5,300 bases of DNA from CAZKFG01 sp964551985 (lineage in GTDB: Bacteria > Bacillota > Negativicutes > Acidaminococcales > JAISLQ01). Below are positions 1-5,226 of this stretch, piece after piece (position 1 is the first letter of the stretch; every line of letters starts with the position of its first letter). A program made the position numbers and the translations under genes. The stretch spans positions 1-5,300 of the forward strand of contig CAZKFG010000080.1 in the NCBI GenBank assembly GCA_964551985.1, written 5' to 3'. Under the pieces are notes generated by a model, which saw only the letters and a list, made by a program, of their open reading frames with translations, had not been told where the DNA came from and made no database searches.

Positions 1-7
1 AAGAAGA

Positions 8-334
8 TTAGCGGCTGATATGCTGACACAATACCTTTAGCATATCAATTATAAAGGCTTTTTCACTCTCGGATTTGTTAGCTGTTAGTTGCTGCCAAGT
101 CTCTGTCATATTGTCGTCTTTGATAGGTATGTCCTCAGACAATAAATAGTCGATCGTTACATTAAGCTCTTTAGCAATTAAAACAAGCTTATCTAAGGTC
201 AAACTACGCTCACCACGTTCTATTTGTCCAACATAAGCTGTAGATATGCTAACTCGCTCTGCTAGTTTTTCCTGAGTAAAGTGCAATTTTAAACGCTCAG
301 CACGTATTTTTTCACCCAAAGCTTTGTAATTCAT
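8..334 (-). CDS. XRE-family HTH transcriptional regulator
   Basis: Small DNA-binding protein of 108 residues, probably a repressor. Residues 1-65 form a Cro/CI-type (HTH_3) domain: helix 1 around KALGEKIRAERLK, helix 2 TQEKLAERV, and recognition helix STAYVGQIERGER, followed by LTLDKLVLIAKELNVTIDYLL, a hallmark of this family. The C-terminal 40 residues are a short helical tail without a recognisable effector domain. I chose the ATG at 334; a TTG directly before it (337) is a possible start. The Shine-Dalgarno AAGGACGG lies at 343-350, which fits either. The gene is divergent from the membrane-protein gene at 544, and the spacer carries repeated dyads that are likely its operators, so it probably controls that gene and itself. 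The domain call is firm; target and ligand are inference. Confidence 0.93.
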   Translation of the reverse strand: MNYKALGEKIRAERLKLHFTQEKLAERVSISTAYVGQIERGERSLTLDKLVLIAKELNVTIDYLLSEDIPIKDDNMTETWQQLTANKSESEKAFIIDMLKVLCQHISR

Positions 335-367
335 CAAATAATCCGTCCTTATAAGAAGTTGACTTAC

Positions 368-397
368 AGTATATTTTAATGATACACAAAGCTACAA
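368..397 (-). promoter_or_regulatory. Predicted promoter of the XRE regulator gene
   Basis: Read on the minus strand, TTGTAG (392-397) and TATACT (368-373) are separated by 18 bp, giving a transcript start near 361 and a short leader containing the ribosome binding site. The -10 is one mismatch from consensus; the -35 is weaker. One ACTAATAGT dyad (403-411) lies just upstream of the -35, compatible with autoregulation. Called from sequence only. Confidence 0.45.
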
Positions 398-402
398 AAT
401 AA

Positions 403-504
403 ACTAATAGTCTATATGTATTAATTATATATACTAATAGTTGCTTTAATGTTTTTATATGCTAAAATTTATTAACTAATAGTGTTCTTAATAAAGCTAA
501 TAGT
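403..504. promoter_or_regulatory. Four-copy operator-like array (ACTAATAGT dyads)
   Basis: The word CTAATAGT occurs four times at 404-411, 434-441, 476-483 and 497-504. The first three are preceded by A, making the perfect odd dyad ACTA-A-TAGT; the fourth has G in that place. All copies have the same orientation, with centre spacings of 30, 42 and 21 bp, near 3, 4 and 2 helical turns. The second copy touches the predicted -35 of the membrane-protein gene, the third covers its predicted start, and the fourth lies just downstream. This arrangement between divergent genes, one encoding an XRE regulator, strongly resembles a cooperative operator. Binding by that protein is inferred. Confidence 0.7.
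441..468 (+). promoter_or_regulatory. Predicted extended -10 promoter of the membrane-protein gene
   Basis: TTGCTT (441-446) and TAAAAT (463-468) are spaced by 16 bp, and the -10 is preceded by TGC, giving an extended -10 element. The predicted transcript start near 475 falls on the third ACTAATAGT dyad, so a protein bound at the array would block polymerase. The gene's ribosome binding site AGGAG is at 530-534. Confidence 0.5.
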
Positions 505-543
505 GTTTTTGAATTGTCATTTTAATAATAGGAGAATAACTTT

Positions 544-1038
544 ATGGGAATAATTTTAATAATTATTTTACTGCTGTTTATTGATTATTTTTTTGGATTT
601 TTAAGTAATATTCTATCTCCTTTTATTCCAAGTGGTGATGATATATTAAAATACTTATGGTCTTCTATCAAACAGCCTTTCGTGCGTATGGGTAATATTT
701 TTTATTATTTGCCACACATTGTTATATTTTTATATTTAGTTGTTTTCGGTTCATTAGCATCAAAATATGATGATAATGAAAGATTACGTACAGAAGAAAG
801 AGATTTTTATGGTATGCTGACAATGTTTGTACCATTAGTTATCTTTTACTGGTATTGCGAGCAATATGTAGTATCTATTTTGTTTGCCATAATGGCTTTT
901 TCGCCATTATTAGATATGATGAAATCTCACAATAATAAAGGCATTGAGCAAACATCTGATACTAAACAAGTAACTAAATCTTTGAATAACCCCCTTGATG
1001 AAAAAGAATATACAGAAAAAAAAGATACAGGTTTATAG
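544..1038 (+). CDS. Small multi-pass membrane protein of unknown function
   Basis: I do not recognise this 164-residue protein. It starts at ATG 544 with AGGAG (530-534) nine bases upstream. It has an N-terminal hydrophobic segment (residues about 2-28, rich in I, L and F), a second at about 52-74 (YYLPHIVIFLYLVVFG), and a longer hydrophobic stretch at about 90-122 that could cross once or twice. Between the second and third lies a charged loop (KYDDNERLRTEERD). The last 40 residues are polar and lysine-rich, likely cytoplasmic. It follows the operator-like array and is probably the main target of the divergent XRE regulator, an arrangement often seen for stress or cell-envelope membrane proteins. 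Its own terminator is not evident, so read-through toward the next operon is possible. Confidence 0.8.
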   Translation: MGIILIIILLLFIDYFFGFLSNILSPFIPSGDDILKYLWSSIKQPFVRMGNIFYYLPHIVIFLYLVVFGSLASKYDDNERLRTEERDFYGMLTMFVPLVIFYWYCEQYVVSILFAIMAFSPLLDMMKSHNNKGIEQTSDTKQVTKSLNNPLDEKEYTEKKDTGL

Positions 1039-1143
1039 ATTAAGTAATTTCTTATTTAGCTGTTATTCAACTTCAACCAAATTTGTATTTACTATTACAA
1101 AATATGAAACGAAAGGAGAGAAAAAAATTAGTTATCATTAGTT

Positions 1144-1172
1144 TTGTAATTGTAGTAACAAATTAATTTAAT
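1144..1172 (+). promoter_or_regulatory. Predicted promoter of the csgG-like operon
   Basis: TTGTAA (1144-1149) and TTTAAT (1167-1172) are separated by 17 bp, placing the transcript start near 1179, shortly before the ribosome binding site AGGAG at 1192-1196. The -10 differs from consensus at one base; the -35 matches four of six. AT-rich sequence makes chance matches common, so this is tentative. Confidence 0.4.
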
Positions 1173-1207
1173 ATTTCAAAAAATTTTATTTAGGAGAGTG
1201 TTAATTT

Positions 1208-1834
1208 ATGTCTAATAGTTTTGTTAAAATGGCTAATGTTTTCAAGTTAGTTTTATTAGTATTTTGTGTAGTTGTTTTTTATCCGCAAATTACAAACGCA
1301 TCCCCAAGAATCGGTATTATAGAATTTAAAAATGAAACTAAATATAGTTATAGCGATTTGTCACAAAATGTAGAAGATTTATTGATTAATGAGCTTGTAA
1401 ATACAGGTAAGTTCGATGTTGTAGAACGTGCACAAATGGACAAGATGCTACATGAACAAAGACAAGGCGCTACAGGCATAATCGACCCTTCTAAAGCTGC
1501 TGAATTTGGCAAAATAAATGGAATACAATATTTAGTATATGGCAGAGTAGTTAATGCAACATTAAGCAATTCGGGTTTTGCTTTTGGCGGTATAGCATTA
1601 GCGCAAGCTAATGTAAAAGTTAATATTGTTGTAAGAGTTATTAATACAACAACAGGTAGCATAGCTATAGCTTCAAGTGCCACAGGTAGCGTTACTGTAT
1701 CAAAAGGTGGCTTATCTGGCGTCGGTGCTGGATGGCAAGATGTTTCCGAGCAAGATATTCAAAGAGCAGCAGAAAAAGCGGTTAAAATAATCGCAACAGA
1801 TTTAGCAGCAAAAGCTGCAAATTTAGCAAAGTAA
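1208..1834 (+). CDS. CsgG/HfaB-family exported protein
   Basis: This 208-residue protein belongs to the CsgG family, whose best-known member forms the outer-membrane pore for curli export. Residues 1-31 are a signal peptide (basic start, hydrophobic core, likely cut at TNA|SP). The mature part starts with RIGIIEFKNET, then a helix (SQNVEDLLINELVNTGKFDVVER), the region MDKMLHEQRQG (compare LLNERK in CsgG), NGIQYLVYGRVVN, and the strand pair VNIVVRVINTTTGSIAIASS, matching VNLRVVNVSTGEILSS of E. coli CsgG. It is shorter than E. coli CsgG (277 residues) and lacks most of the second membrane hairpin and the C-terminal helix, so pore formation is doubtful. The Cys at 20 is inside the hydrophobic core, not a lipobox. 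First gene of a three-gene operon. An AGGAG at 1192-1196 supports this start. Family call firm; export role unproven. Confidence 0.88.
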   Translation: MSNSFVKMANVFKLVLLVFCVVVFYPQITNASPRIGIIEFKNETKYSYSDLSQNVEDLLINELVNTGKFDVVERAQMDKMLHEQRQGATGIIDPSKAAEFGKINGIQYLVYGRVVNATLSNSGFAFGGIALAQANVKVNIVVRVINTTTGSIAIASSATGSVTVSKGGLSGVGAGWQDVSEQDIQRAAEKAVKIIATDLAAKAANLAK

Positions 1835-1846
1835 GGATGATATGCT

Positions 1847-2716
1847 ATGAAAAATATAACAAAGTTTAAAAAAATTTGTTTTAGTATATTTTTATTAACT
1901 ATGTTCATTGTCAATTTATCATTTGTATACGCTAATAACAATGCTAATATCGAATGGAATGGAAAAGGAAGCATTGAGGCTGTTGGATATGGCTATCCGC
2001 CGAGTAATAGCTATGGTGGACACGCTAAGATTATGGCAAGACGTGCAGCTATTGTTGATGCTTATCGCAATTTAGCTGAAATAACTGCTGGAGTATCAGT
2101 TGATGCTACAACTACAGTATCTAATTTACAAGTTGAAAGCGATATTATAAAAACAAATGTAAACAGCGTAATCAAAAATGCTCGTATAGTAAAAGAAGAG
2201 TTTAATTCCGATGGTGCATATAAAATAGTTATGCAAATACCTCTTTTCGGCGAAAATTCTTTGGCATCAGCCGTTATGTCAAACAATCAAAACCAAACCG
2301 TTTTATCTTTTCCATCACCTTCTTCTACAACAACTCAACAGCAACCTACTGGCTCATCTGGACAAATAACAGGTTCTTTATACACAGGCGTTATTATTGA
2401 TTGTACTGGTCTTACAGAGATAAACAGAGTAATGTCTCCTGTTATATTAAATGAACGTAGAGAGCCTATTTATGGTCATCAGTTTCTAGACCCAACTTTT
2501 GTTGTTAATAACGGAATGGCAGATTATGCAACTCATGGACACAAAGACGCTTCACGTGCTGGTAGCAGCCCATTAGTAGTTAAAGCAATAGCACTAGATA
2601 AAAATAACAGTACACCTGTTTTAAGTCAAGCTGATGCTGATATGCTTTTAAGTGCTAATAAAAATCAAAACTTTTTAGGCAAAACAGCAGTAGTGTTCAA
2701 ACAAGACGGTGTTTAA
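1847..2716 (+). CDS. LPP20-domain exported protein with conserved C-terminal domain
   Basis: A 289-residue exported protein. The signal peptide (1-29, ending VYA) precedes an LPP20-type domain (about 35-135): IEAVGYGYPP, the helix ARRAAIVDAYRNLAEITAGVSVD, the segment NVNSVIKNARIVKEE, and a last strand YKIVMQIPLFG. A Ser/Thr/Gln/Pro linker (about 148-176) leads to a second domain (177-289) with TGVIIDCTGL, MSPVILNERREPIYG and SPLVVKAIAL; this module follows LPP20 domains in other diderm bacteria, but I know of no assigned function. LPP20 was first described as a Helicobacter pylori lipoprotein, yet no lipobox is present here. The gene starts 12 nt after the csgG-like stop, with its AAGGA ribosome binding site (1833-1837) overlapping that stop, so the two are co-transcribed. 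A partner role in the outer membrane or periplasm is inference. Confidence 0.85.
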   Translation: MKNITKFKKICFSIFLLTMFIVNLSFVYANNNANIEWNGKGSIEAVGYGYPPSNSYGGHAKIMARRAAIVDAYRNLAEITAGVSVDATTTVSNLQVESDIIKTNVNSVIKNARIVKEEFNSDGAYKIVMQIPLFGENSLASAVMSNNQNQTVLSFPSPSSTTTQQQPTGSSGQITGSLYTGVIIDCTGLTEINRVMSPVILNERREPIYGHQFLDPTFVVNNGMADYATHGHKDASRAGSSPLVVKAIALDKNNSTPVLSQADADMLLSANKNQNFLGKTAVVFKQDGV

Positions 2717-2717
2717 A

Positions 2718-3815
2718 ATGAAAAAGATTTTACAATTAAGCTTTTTGTTTTTATTAACAACATTTTTATTTTCTGCAACAGCTTTTTGTTCTGCACCAAT
2801 AGAAGTAAAAGGTTATGGTCAAACAAAATATATGGCATTAAAAGATGCTTTGAGAATGGCAATAGAAATGAGAGTTGGTAGCCTTGTTGATAGTAAAACA
2901 ATTTTAGAGAAAAACCAAGTAATAAAAGATACAATTTATGCTAAATCCGAAGGCTATGTTAAAAGTTATGAAATAATAAATACATATAAGGGCAATGATA
3001 CATTTTGTCTTACCGTCAGAGTAATTGTTGATGACAGCCCTAATTCTGCTTTGATGACAAGGTTGCAAAGTCTCAAAAACATTGAAACAAATCTCAATAA
3101 TCCTCGCATAGGTTTATTACTAGTACGCAAACATCCCTATTATAATTATTATATTTATGCAGATGCAGCGACTGTTTCTGTAATAAATGATTTAAGTAGC
3201 AAGGGATTTACAAGAATAGTGGATTTAAGACTTGCAAATATCAACCAAAGAGCAGACGTGTTTTATTCTCTAATTACAAATAATCCAATGGAAGCTGTAG
3301 CCATTGCCAAACAACACAATGTTGATTACCTCATTGCAGGCGAGCTTAAGCCCAATAATATTGGTAATATAATGGGAAGTGGCTTATACTCTTACCGAAC
3401 CGCTATAACATGGAGAATAATTAATACTGGTAATGCTCAGATAATAGGCACAGGCTCTGCTATAACAAGCGGTGTTGATATTGCTCCAGATTTGGCTAGA
3501 GAAAAATCTTTTGAAAATACTGGTAGTGCAATCTCTAGCAAAATAGTAGAGTCTTTATCTACAGCCTCTATGCAAATTACACAATCAGTATTGATAAGGG
3601 TTCGTTCAATGAGCAACAATTCATTTGAACAACTTGTACAAAACTTAAACAATATGCCAGGAGTAGAAAGAAGCTTTGTGAGATTTTACCAAAATGGTAC
3701 AGGAGAAATAGACATAAATACAAGTAATTCTCCTTATGAAATAAGCATATTATTAAAAAAATCAGGATACACTGTGCTGGAAATAAGCACAAATGTAGTT
3801 ACAGTAAGTTATTGA
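2718..3815 (+). CDS. FlgT-like exported protein (LPP20/FlgT_N + CsgG-like + alpha/beta domain)
   Basis: A 365-residue exported protein with three apparent domains. After a signal peptide (1-22, likely cut after ATA) comes an LPP20/FlgT_N-like domain (27-106: IEVKGYG, ALKDALRMAIEMRVGS, GYVKSYEII, FCLTVRVIVDD). A CsgG/TolB-N-like middle domain (129-285) follows: RIGLLLVRK, EAVAIAKQHNVDYLIAGEL, ITWRIINTGNAQIIGTGSA. The last 75 residues read as a beta-alpha-beta unit (VLIRVRSMSNNSFEQLVQNL, then MPGVERSFVRFYQNG). Domain order and length resemble Vibrio FlgT (about 377 residues), a flagellar H-ring protein, but the C-terminal part looks different and no flagellar gene is in view. The ATG at 2718 lies one nt after the preceding stop, with no good ribosome binding site, implying translational coupling; a GTG at 2709 is the alternative start. 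Terminator hairpin follows at 3898. Confidence 0.85.
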   Translation: MKKILQLSFLFLLTTFLFSATAFCSAPIEVKGYGQTKYMALKDALRMAIEMRVGSLVDSKTILEKNQVIKDTIYAKSEGYVKSYEIINTYKGNDTFCLTVRVIVDDSPNSALMTRLQSLKNIETNLNNPRIGLLLVRKHPYYNYYIYADAATVSVINDLSSKGFTRIVDLRLANINQRADVFYSLITNNPMEAVAIAKQHNVDYLIAGELKPNNIGNIMGSGLYSYRTAITWRIINTGNAQIIGTGSAITSGVDIAPDLAREKSFENTGSAISSKIVESLSTASMQITQSVLIRVRSMSNNSFEQLVQNLNNMPGVERSFVRFYQNGTGEIDINTSNSPYEISILLKKSGYTVLEISTNVVTVSY

Positions 3816-3897
3816 TATTTCACTAAAATGAATTATAATGAGTAAAAGTATTTTAATTAATTTCAAGCACTTTCAAATACAACTGCCCCCGTGGACA

Positions 3898-3937
3898 AAA
3901 AATAAGACTTCTAGAAAATTCTAGAAGTCTTATTTTT
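3898..3937. terminator. Bidirectional rho-independent terminator
   Basis: Perfect inverted repeat with arms 3898-3916 and 3919-3937 (core AAGACTTCTAGAA); about 18 pairs can form around a four-base loop. T runs flank it on both strands, so it can stop transcription both ways. It ends the csgG-like operon from the left and, from the right, sits where the terminator of a minus-strand tRNA-Trp gene would be expected. Confidence 0.9.
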
Positions 3938-3960
3938 ATAGTAACCATGCGGTTTATGTG

Positions 3961-4005
3961 TGGCAGGGGCAGAAGGACTTGAACCCTCAACCAACGGTTT
4001 TGGAG
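3961..4005 (-). other. 3' half of tRNA-Trp(CCA): attachment-site scar
   Basis: On the minus strand, this 45-nt piece corresponds to tRNA residues 32-76. It holds the anticodon loop CTCCAAA with anticodon CCA (4001-4003), the 3' anticodon strand ACCGT, a 5-nt variable loop, a T arm GAGGG-TTCAAGT-CCTTC with one G-U pair, the acceptor strand TGCCCCT, discriminator G and encoded CCA. Both the anticodon and G73 are those of tRNA-Trp. The preceding bases (TCACT at 4010-4006) cannot pair with the anticodon strand, and no D arm or 5' acceptor strand exists, so this is not a functional gene. A break exactly at the anticodon loop is typical of tyrosine-integrase target sites. The missing 5' half lies toward higher coordinates, so the integrated element should extend rightward. 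No integrase lies in the window. Confidence 0.85.
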
Positions 4006-4050
4006 AGTGAAATATTATTTACAAAACATTATTAAATAGGTGATTGTTTT

Positions 4051-4080
4051 ATAATTGTGGTGCAACTGTGGTGCAATTAT
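4051..4080. repeat. Tandem 10-bp repeats, possible integrase arm-type sites
   Basis: TGTGGTGCAA occurs at 4056-4065 and again at 4067-4076, an 11-bp period or about one helical turn. The pair is enclosed by inverted ATAATTG (4051-4057) and CAATTAT (4074-4080). It lies about 50 bp inside the tRNA-derived core, where arm-type sites of lambda-like integrases, or excisionase sites, are commonly found. Role inferred from position only. Confidence 0.5.
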
Positions 4081-4127
4081 TGTTTTTTCAACTTACCTAA
4101 CTAGGCTTATAGAAAAACTTTCAAAAT

Positions 4128-4153
4128 AAAAAAGAGGGTACCAAAGTACCCTC
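4128..4153 (-). terminator. Rho-independent terminator of the paralogue operon
   Basis: Stem GAGGGTAC (4134-4141) and GTACCCTC (4146-4153), eight pairs with a four-base loop. On the minus strand it is followed by six T (4133-4128). It lies 22 bp beyond the stop of the last minus-strand gene and acts only in that direction, as the other side lacks a T run. Confidence 0.9.
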
Positions 4154-4175
4154 AAAAAATGTTGAATAGCAATTT

Positions 4176-4259
4176 TTATTTTTCTTCTTCCTTTTGCTCA
4201 CCATATTGTTTTAGCATTTCGTTTAGTTCTTTGTCTATTGTTTTCATTAGAGTGGAACA
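4176..4259 (-). repeat. Duplicated 84-bp gene end, copy 2
   Basis: Matches 4697-4780 at 80 of 84 positions by my count, in the same orientation, covering the last 27 codons and stop. All four differences are synonymous. Similarity falls sharply beyond this block. Confidence 0.85.
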
Positions 4260-4697
4260 AAAGCTAACATCTATTGTATAACACTCTCTGTTTTTCATAT
4301 GAATGAACAAAGTATTGCATACAGGAGCAATAAGAACTGCTAACATTGACCAGCGATGCCAATTATGTATTCTTTCAATATCTTTCCAATGTAGTTGTAC
4401 ATCGGTAAGTTTTTGAGTAAAAAAGAACCAGCCCTTATAGTATTGCAAACGCATTCCTTGTTCATCAGCTTCAATGATAAAAGCTCTGCGTATATCAAAT
4501 TTTCTATAGCCGAAAAATATTGTAGGCAAAAGAGTTACCAGCCAAAACCATAAAAGTATATCATTATTTGCAAAAATGCCGTAAGATATGCTGTTTAATA
4601 TCAGTGTTGGGATTGCTATAAATGTAGCATAATCACCCATTATTTGATATTGCATTTCTCTAGCTACTTCAAATTTGCTTGGATGGTAAATTCTCAT
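4176..4697 (-). CDS. Membrane protein with PH-like soluble domain, paralogue 2
   Basis: A 173-residue protein of unrecognised function. Two membrane segments (about 22-42 and 46-64, the second with LLWFWLV) are followed by KFDIRRAFIIEADEQG and a beta-rich region with WKDIERI, NTLFIHMKNRECYTIDV and a long C-terminal helix (STLMKTIDKELNEMLKQYG). This order, two helices then a strand-rich part ending in a helix, is like small bacterial membrane proteins with a PH-like domain; that match is by pattern only. The frame stays open upstream to 4805, but I chose the ATG at 4697, because the neighbouring paralogue starts with the matching sequence MRTYQPSKFE, this ATG overlaps the preceding stop by one base (TAATG), and AAGGA lies upstream. 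The two genes are therefore translationally coupled. Confidence 0.82.
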   Translation of the reverse strand: MRIYHPSKFEVAREMQYQIMGDYATFIAIPTLILNSISYGIFANNDILLWFWLVTLLPTIFFGYRKFDIRRAFIIEADEQGMRLQYYKGWFFFTQKLTDVQLHWKDIERIHNWHRWSMLAVLIAPVCNTLFIHMKNRECYTIDVSFCSTLMKTIDKELNEMLKQYGEQKEEEK

Positions 4698-4780
4698 TAT
4701 TTTTCTTCTTCCTTCTGCTCGCCGTATTGTTTTAGCATTTCGTTTAATTCTTTGTCTATTGTTTTCATTAGAGTGGAACA
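4697..4780 (-). repeat. Duplicated 84-bp gene end, copy 1
   Basis: The partner of the block at 4176-4259, 521 bp away, forming the 3' end of the first paralogue. The direct repeats could allow loss or gain of one gene copy by homologous recombination. Confidence 0.85.
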
Positions 4781-5221
4781 CATATCGATTTCTATCGTAT
4801 AGCACTCTCGGTCTTTCATATGAATAAACAAAGTATTAAGTATGGGCGGAATTGCTGATGTAGACCAACGATGCCAATTATTTATTCTTTCAATATTTTC
4901 CCATCTGAGCTTAACATCTATAAATTTTCGAAAAAAATATAAATGCCCACTATAATATTGCAAGTATAGACATTGTTCATCTGCTTGAATAACAAATGCT
5001 CTACGCATATCAAATTTTTTAAAACCAATAAATAACATAACTAAAAGAACTACCAGCCAAAACCAAAGAATAGTTTCTGTGTGTTCAGAACTTGCTATTT
5101 GTATATTTAAAAAATAACAAAGTATAAAAGTTGGAAGCAATATAAAAAAAATAAAATTAAGCATTATGTCATAAAAAATTTTTCTTATACACTCAAATTT
5201 GCTTGGCTGGTAAGTTCTCAT
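4697..5221 (-). CDS. Membrane protein with PH-like soluble domain, paralogue 1
   Basis: A 174-residue paralogue of the next gene downstream, also of unrecognised function. Membrane segments lie at about 18-40 (IMLNFIFFILLPTFILCYF) and 50-67 (ILWFWLVVLLVMLFIGF), then KFDMRRAFVIQADEQ, the motif WENIERINNWHRWS, the strand LFIHMKDRECYTIEI and the terminal helix. The last 27 residues are identical to the paralogue, while the N-terminal membrane part differs clearly. ATG at 5221 has AAGGA (5231-5235) nine bases upstream. It is followed by the second copy with a one-base overlap and preceded by the stop of another gene five bases away, so it is a middle gene of an operon. It lies inside the presumed integrated element, so it is probably accessory cargo; a toxin-immunity or phage-defence role is possible but not supported by any motif. 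Confidence 0.85.
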   Translation of the reverse strand: MRTYQPSKFECIRKIFYDIMLNFIFFILLPTFILCYFLNIQIASSEHTETILWFWLVVLLVMLFIGFKKFDMRRAFVIQADEQCLYLQYYSGHLYFFRKFIDVKLRWENIERINNWHRWSTSAIPPILNTLFIHMKDRECYTIEIDMCSTLMKTIDKELNEMLKQYGEQKEEEK

Positions 5222-5226
5222 TATTT

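Noticed and set aside
359..387. TTGACT on the plus strand as a promoter -35
   Set aside because: A good -35 match, but the hexamer 17 bp downstream (ATACAC) is a poor -10, and a transcript from here would have a leader of about 150 nt; the extended -10 at 463-468 is a better candidate.
1104..1166. A 20-codon reading frame starting MKRKERKKLV, resembling a small membrane peptide or signal start
   Set aside because: No ribosome binding site precedes its ATG and it is very short; it could be a leader or a relic of a gene start, but chance is as likely in AT-rich spacer.
1348..1683. Antisense open frame inside the csgG-like gene
   Set aside because: It is a shadow of the sense gene, with no ribosome binding site or recognisable protein; the same holds for antisense frames at 1759-1974, 2062-2286, 2713-2934, 3437-3652 and 3577-3792.
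2709..2717. GTG start for the FlgT-like gene
   Set aside because: The ATG at 2718 gives a standard MKK signal peptide and sits one base after the preceding stop; neither start has a good ribosome binding site, so the GTG is not excluded.
3881..3895. CTGCCCCCGTGG, resembling a tRNA acceptor end on the plus strand
   Set aside because: No CCA end in the right place, no proper T arm and no anticodon arm upstream.
4698..4805. Upstream extension of the gene at 4176 to a start at 4805
   Set aside because: It would run antiparallel-free but out of frame inside the conserved end of the preceding gene; the paralogue's start and the TAATG overlap support the ATG at 4697.
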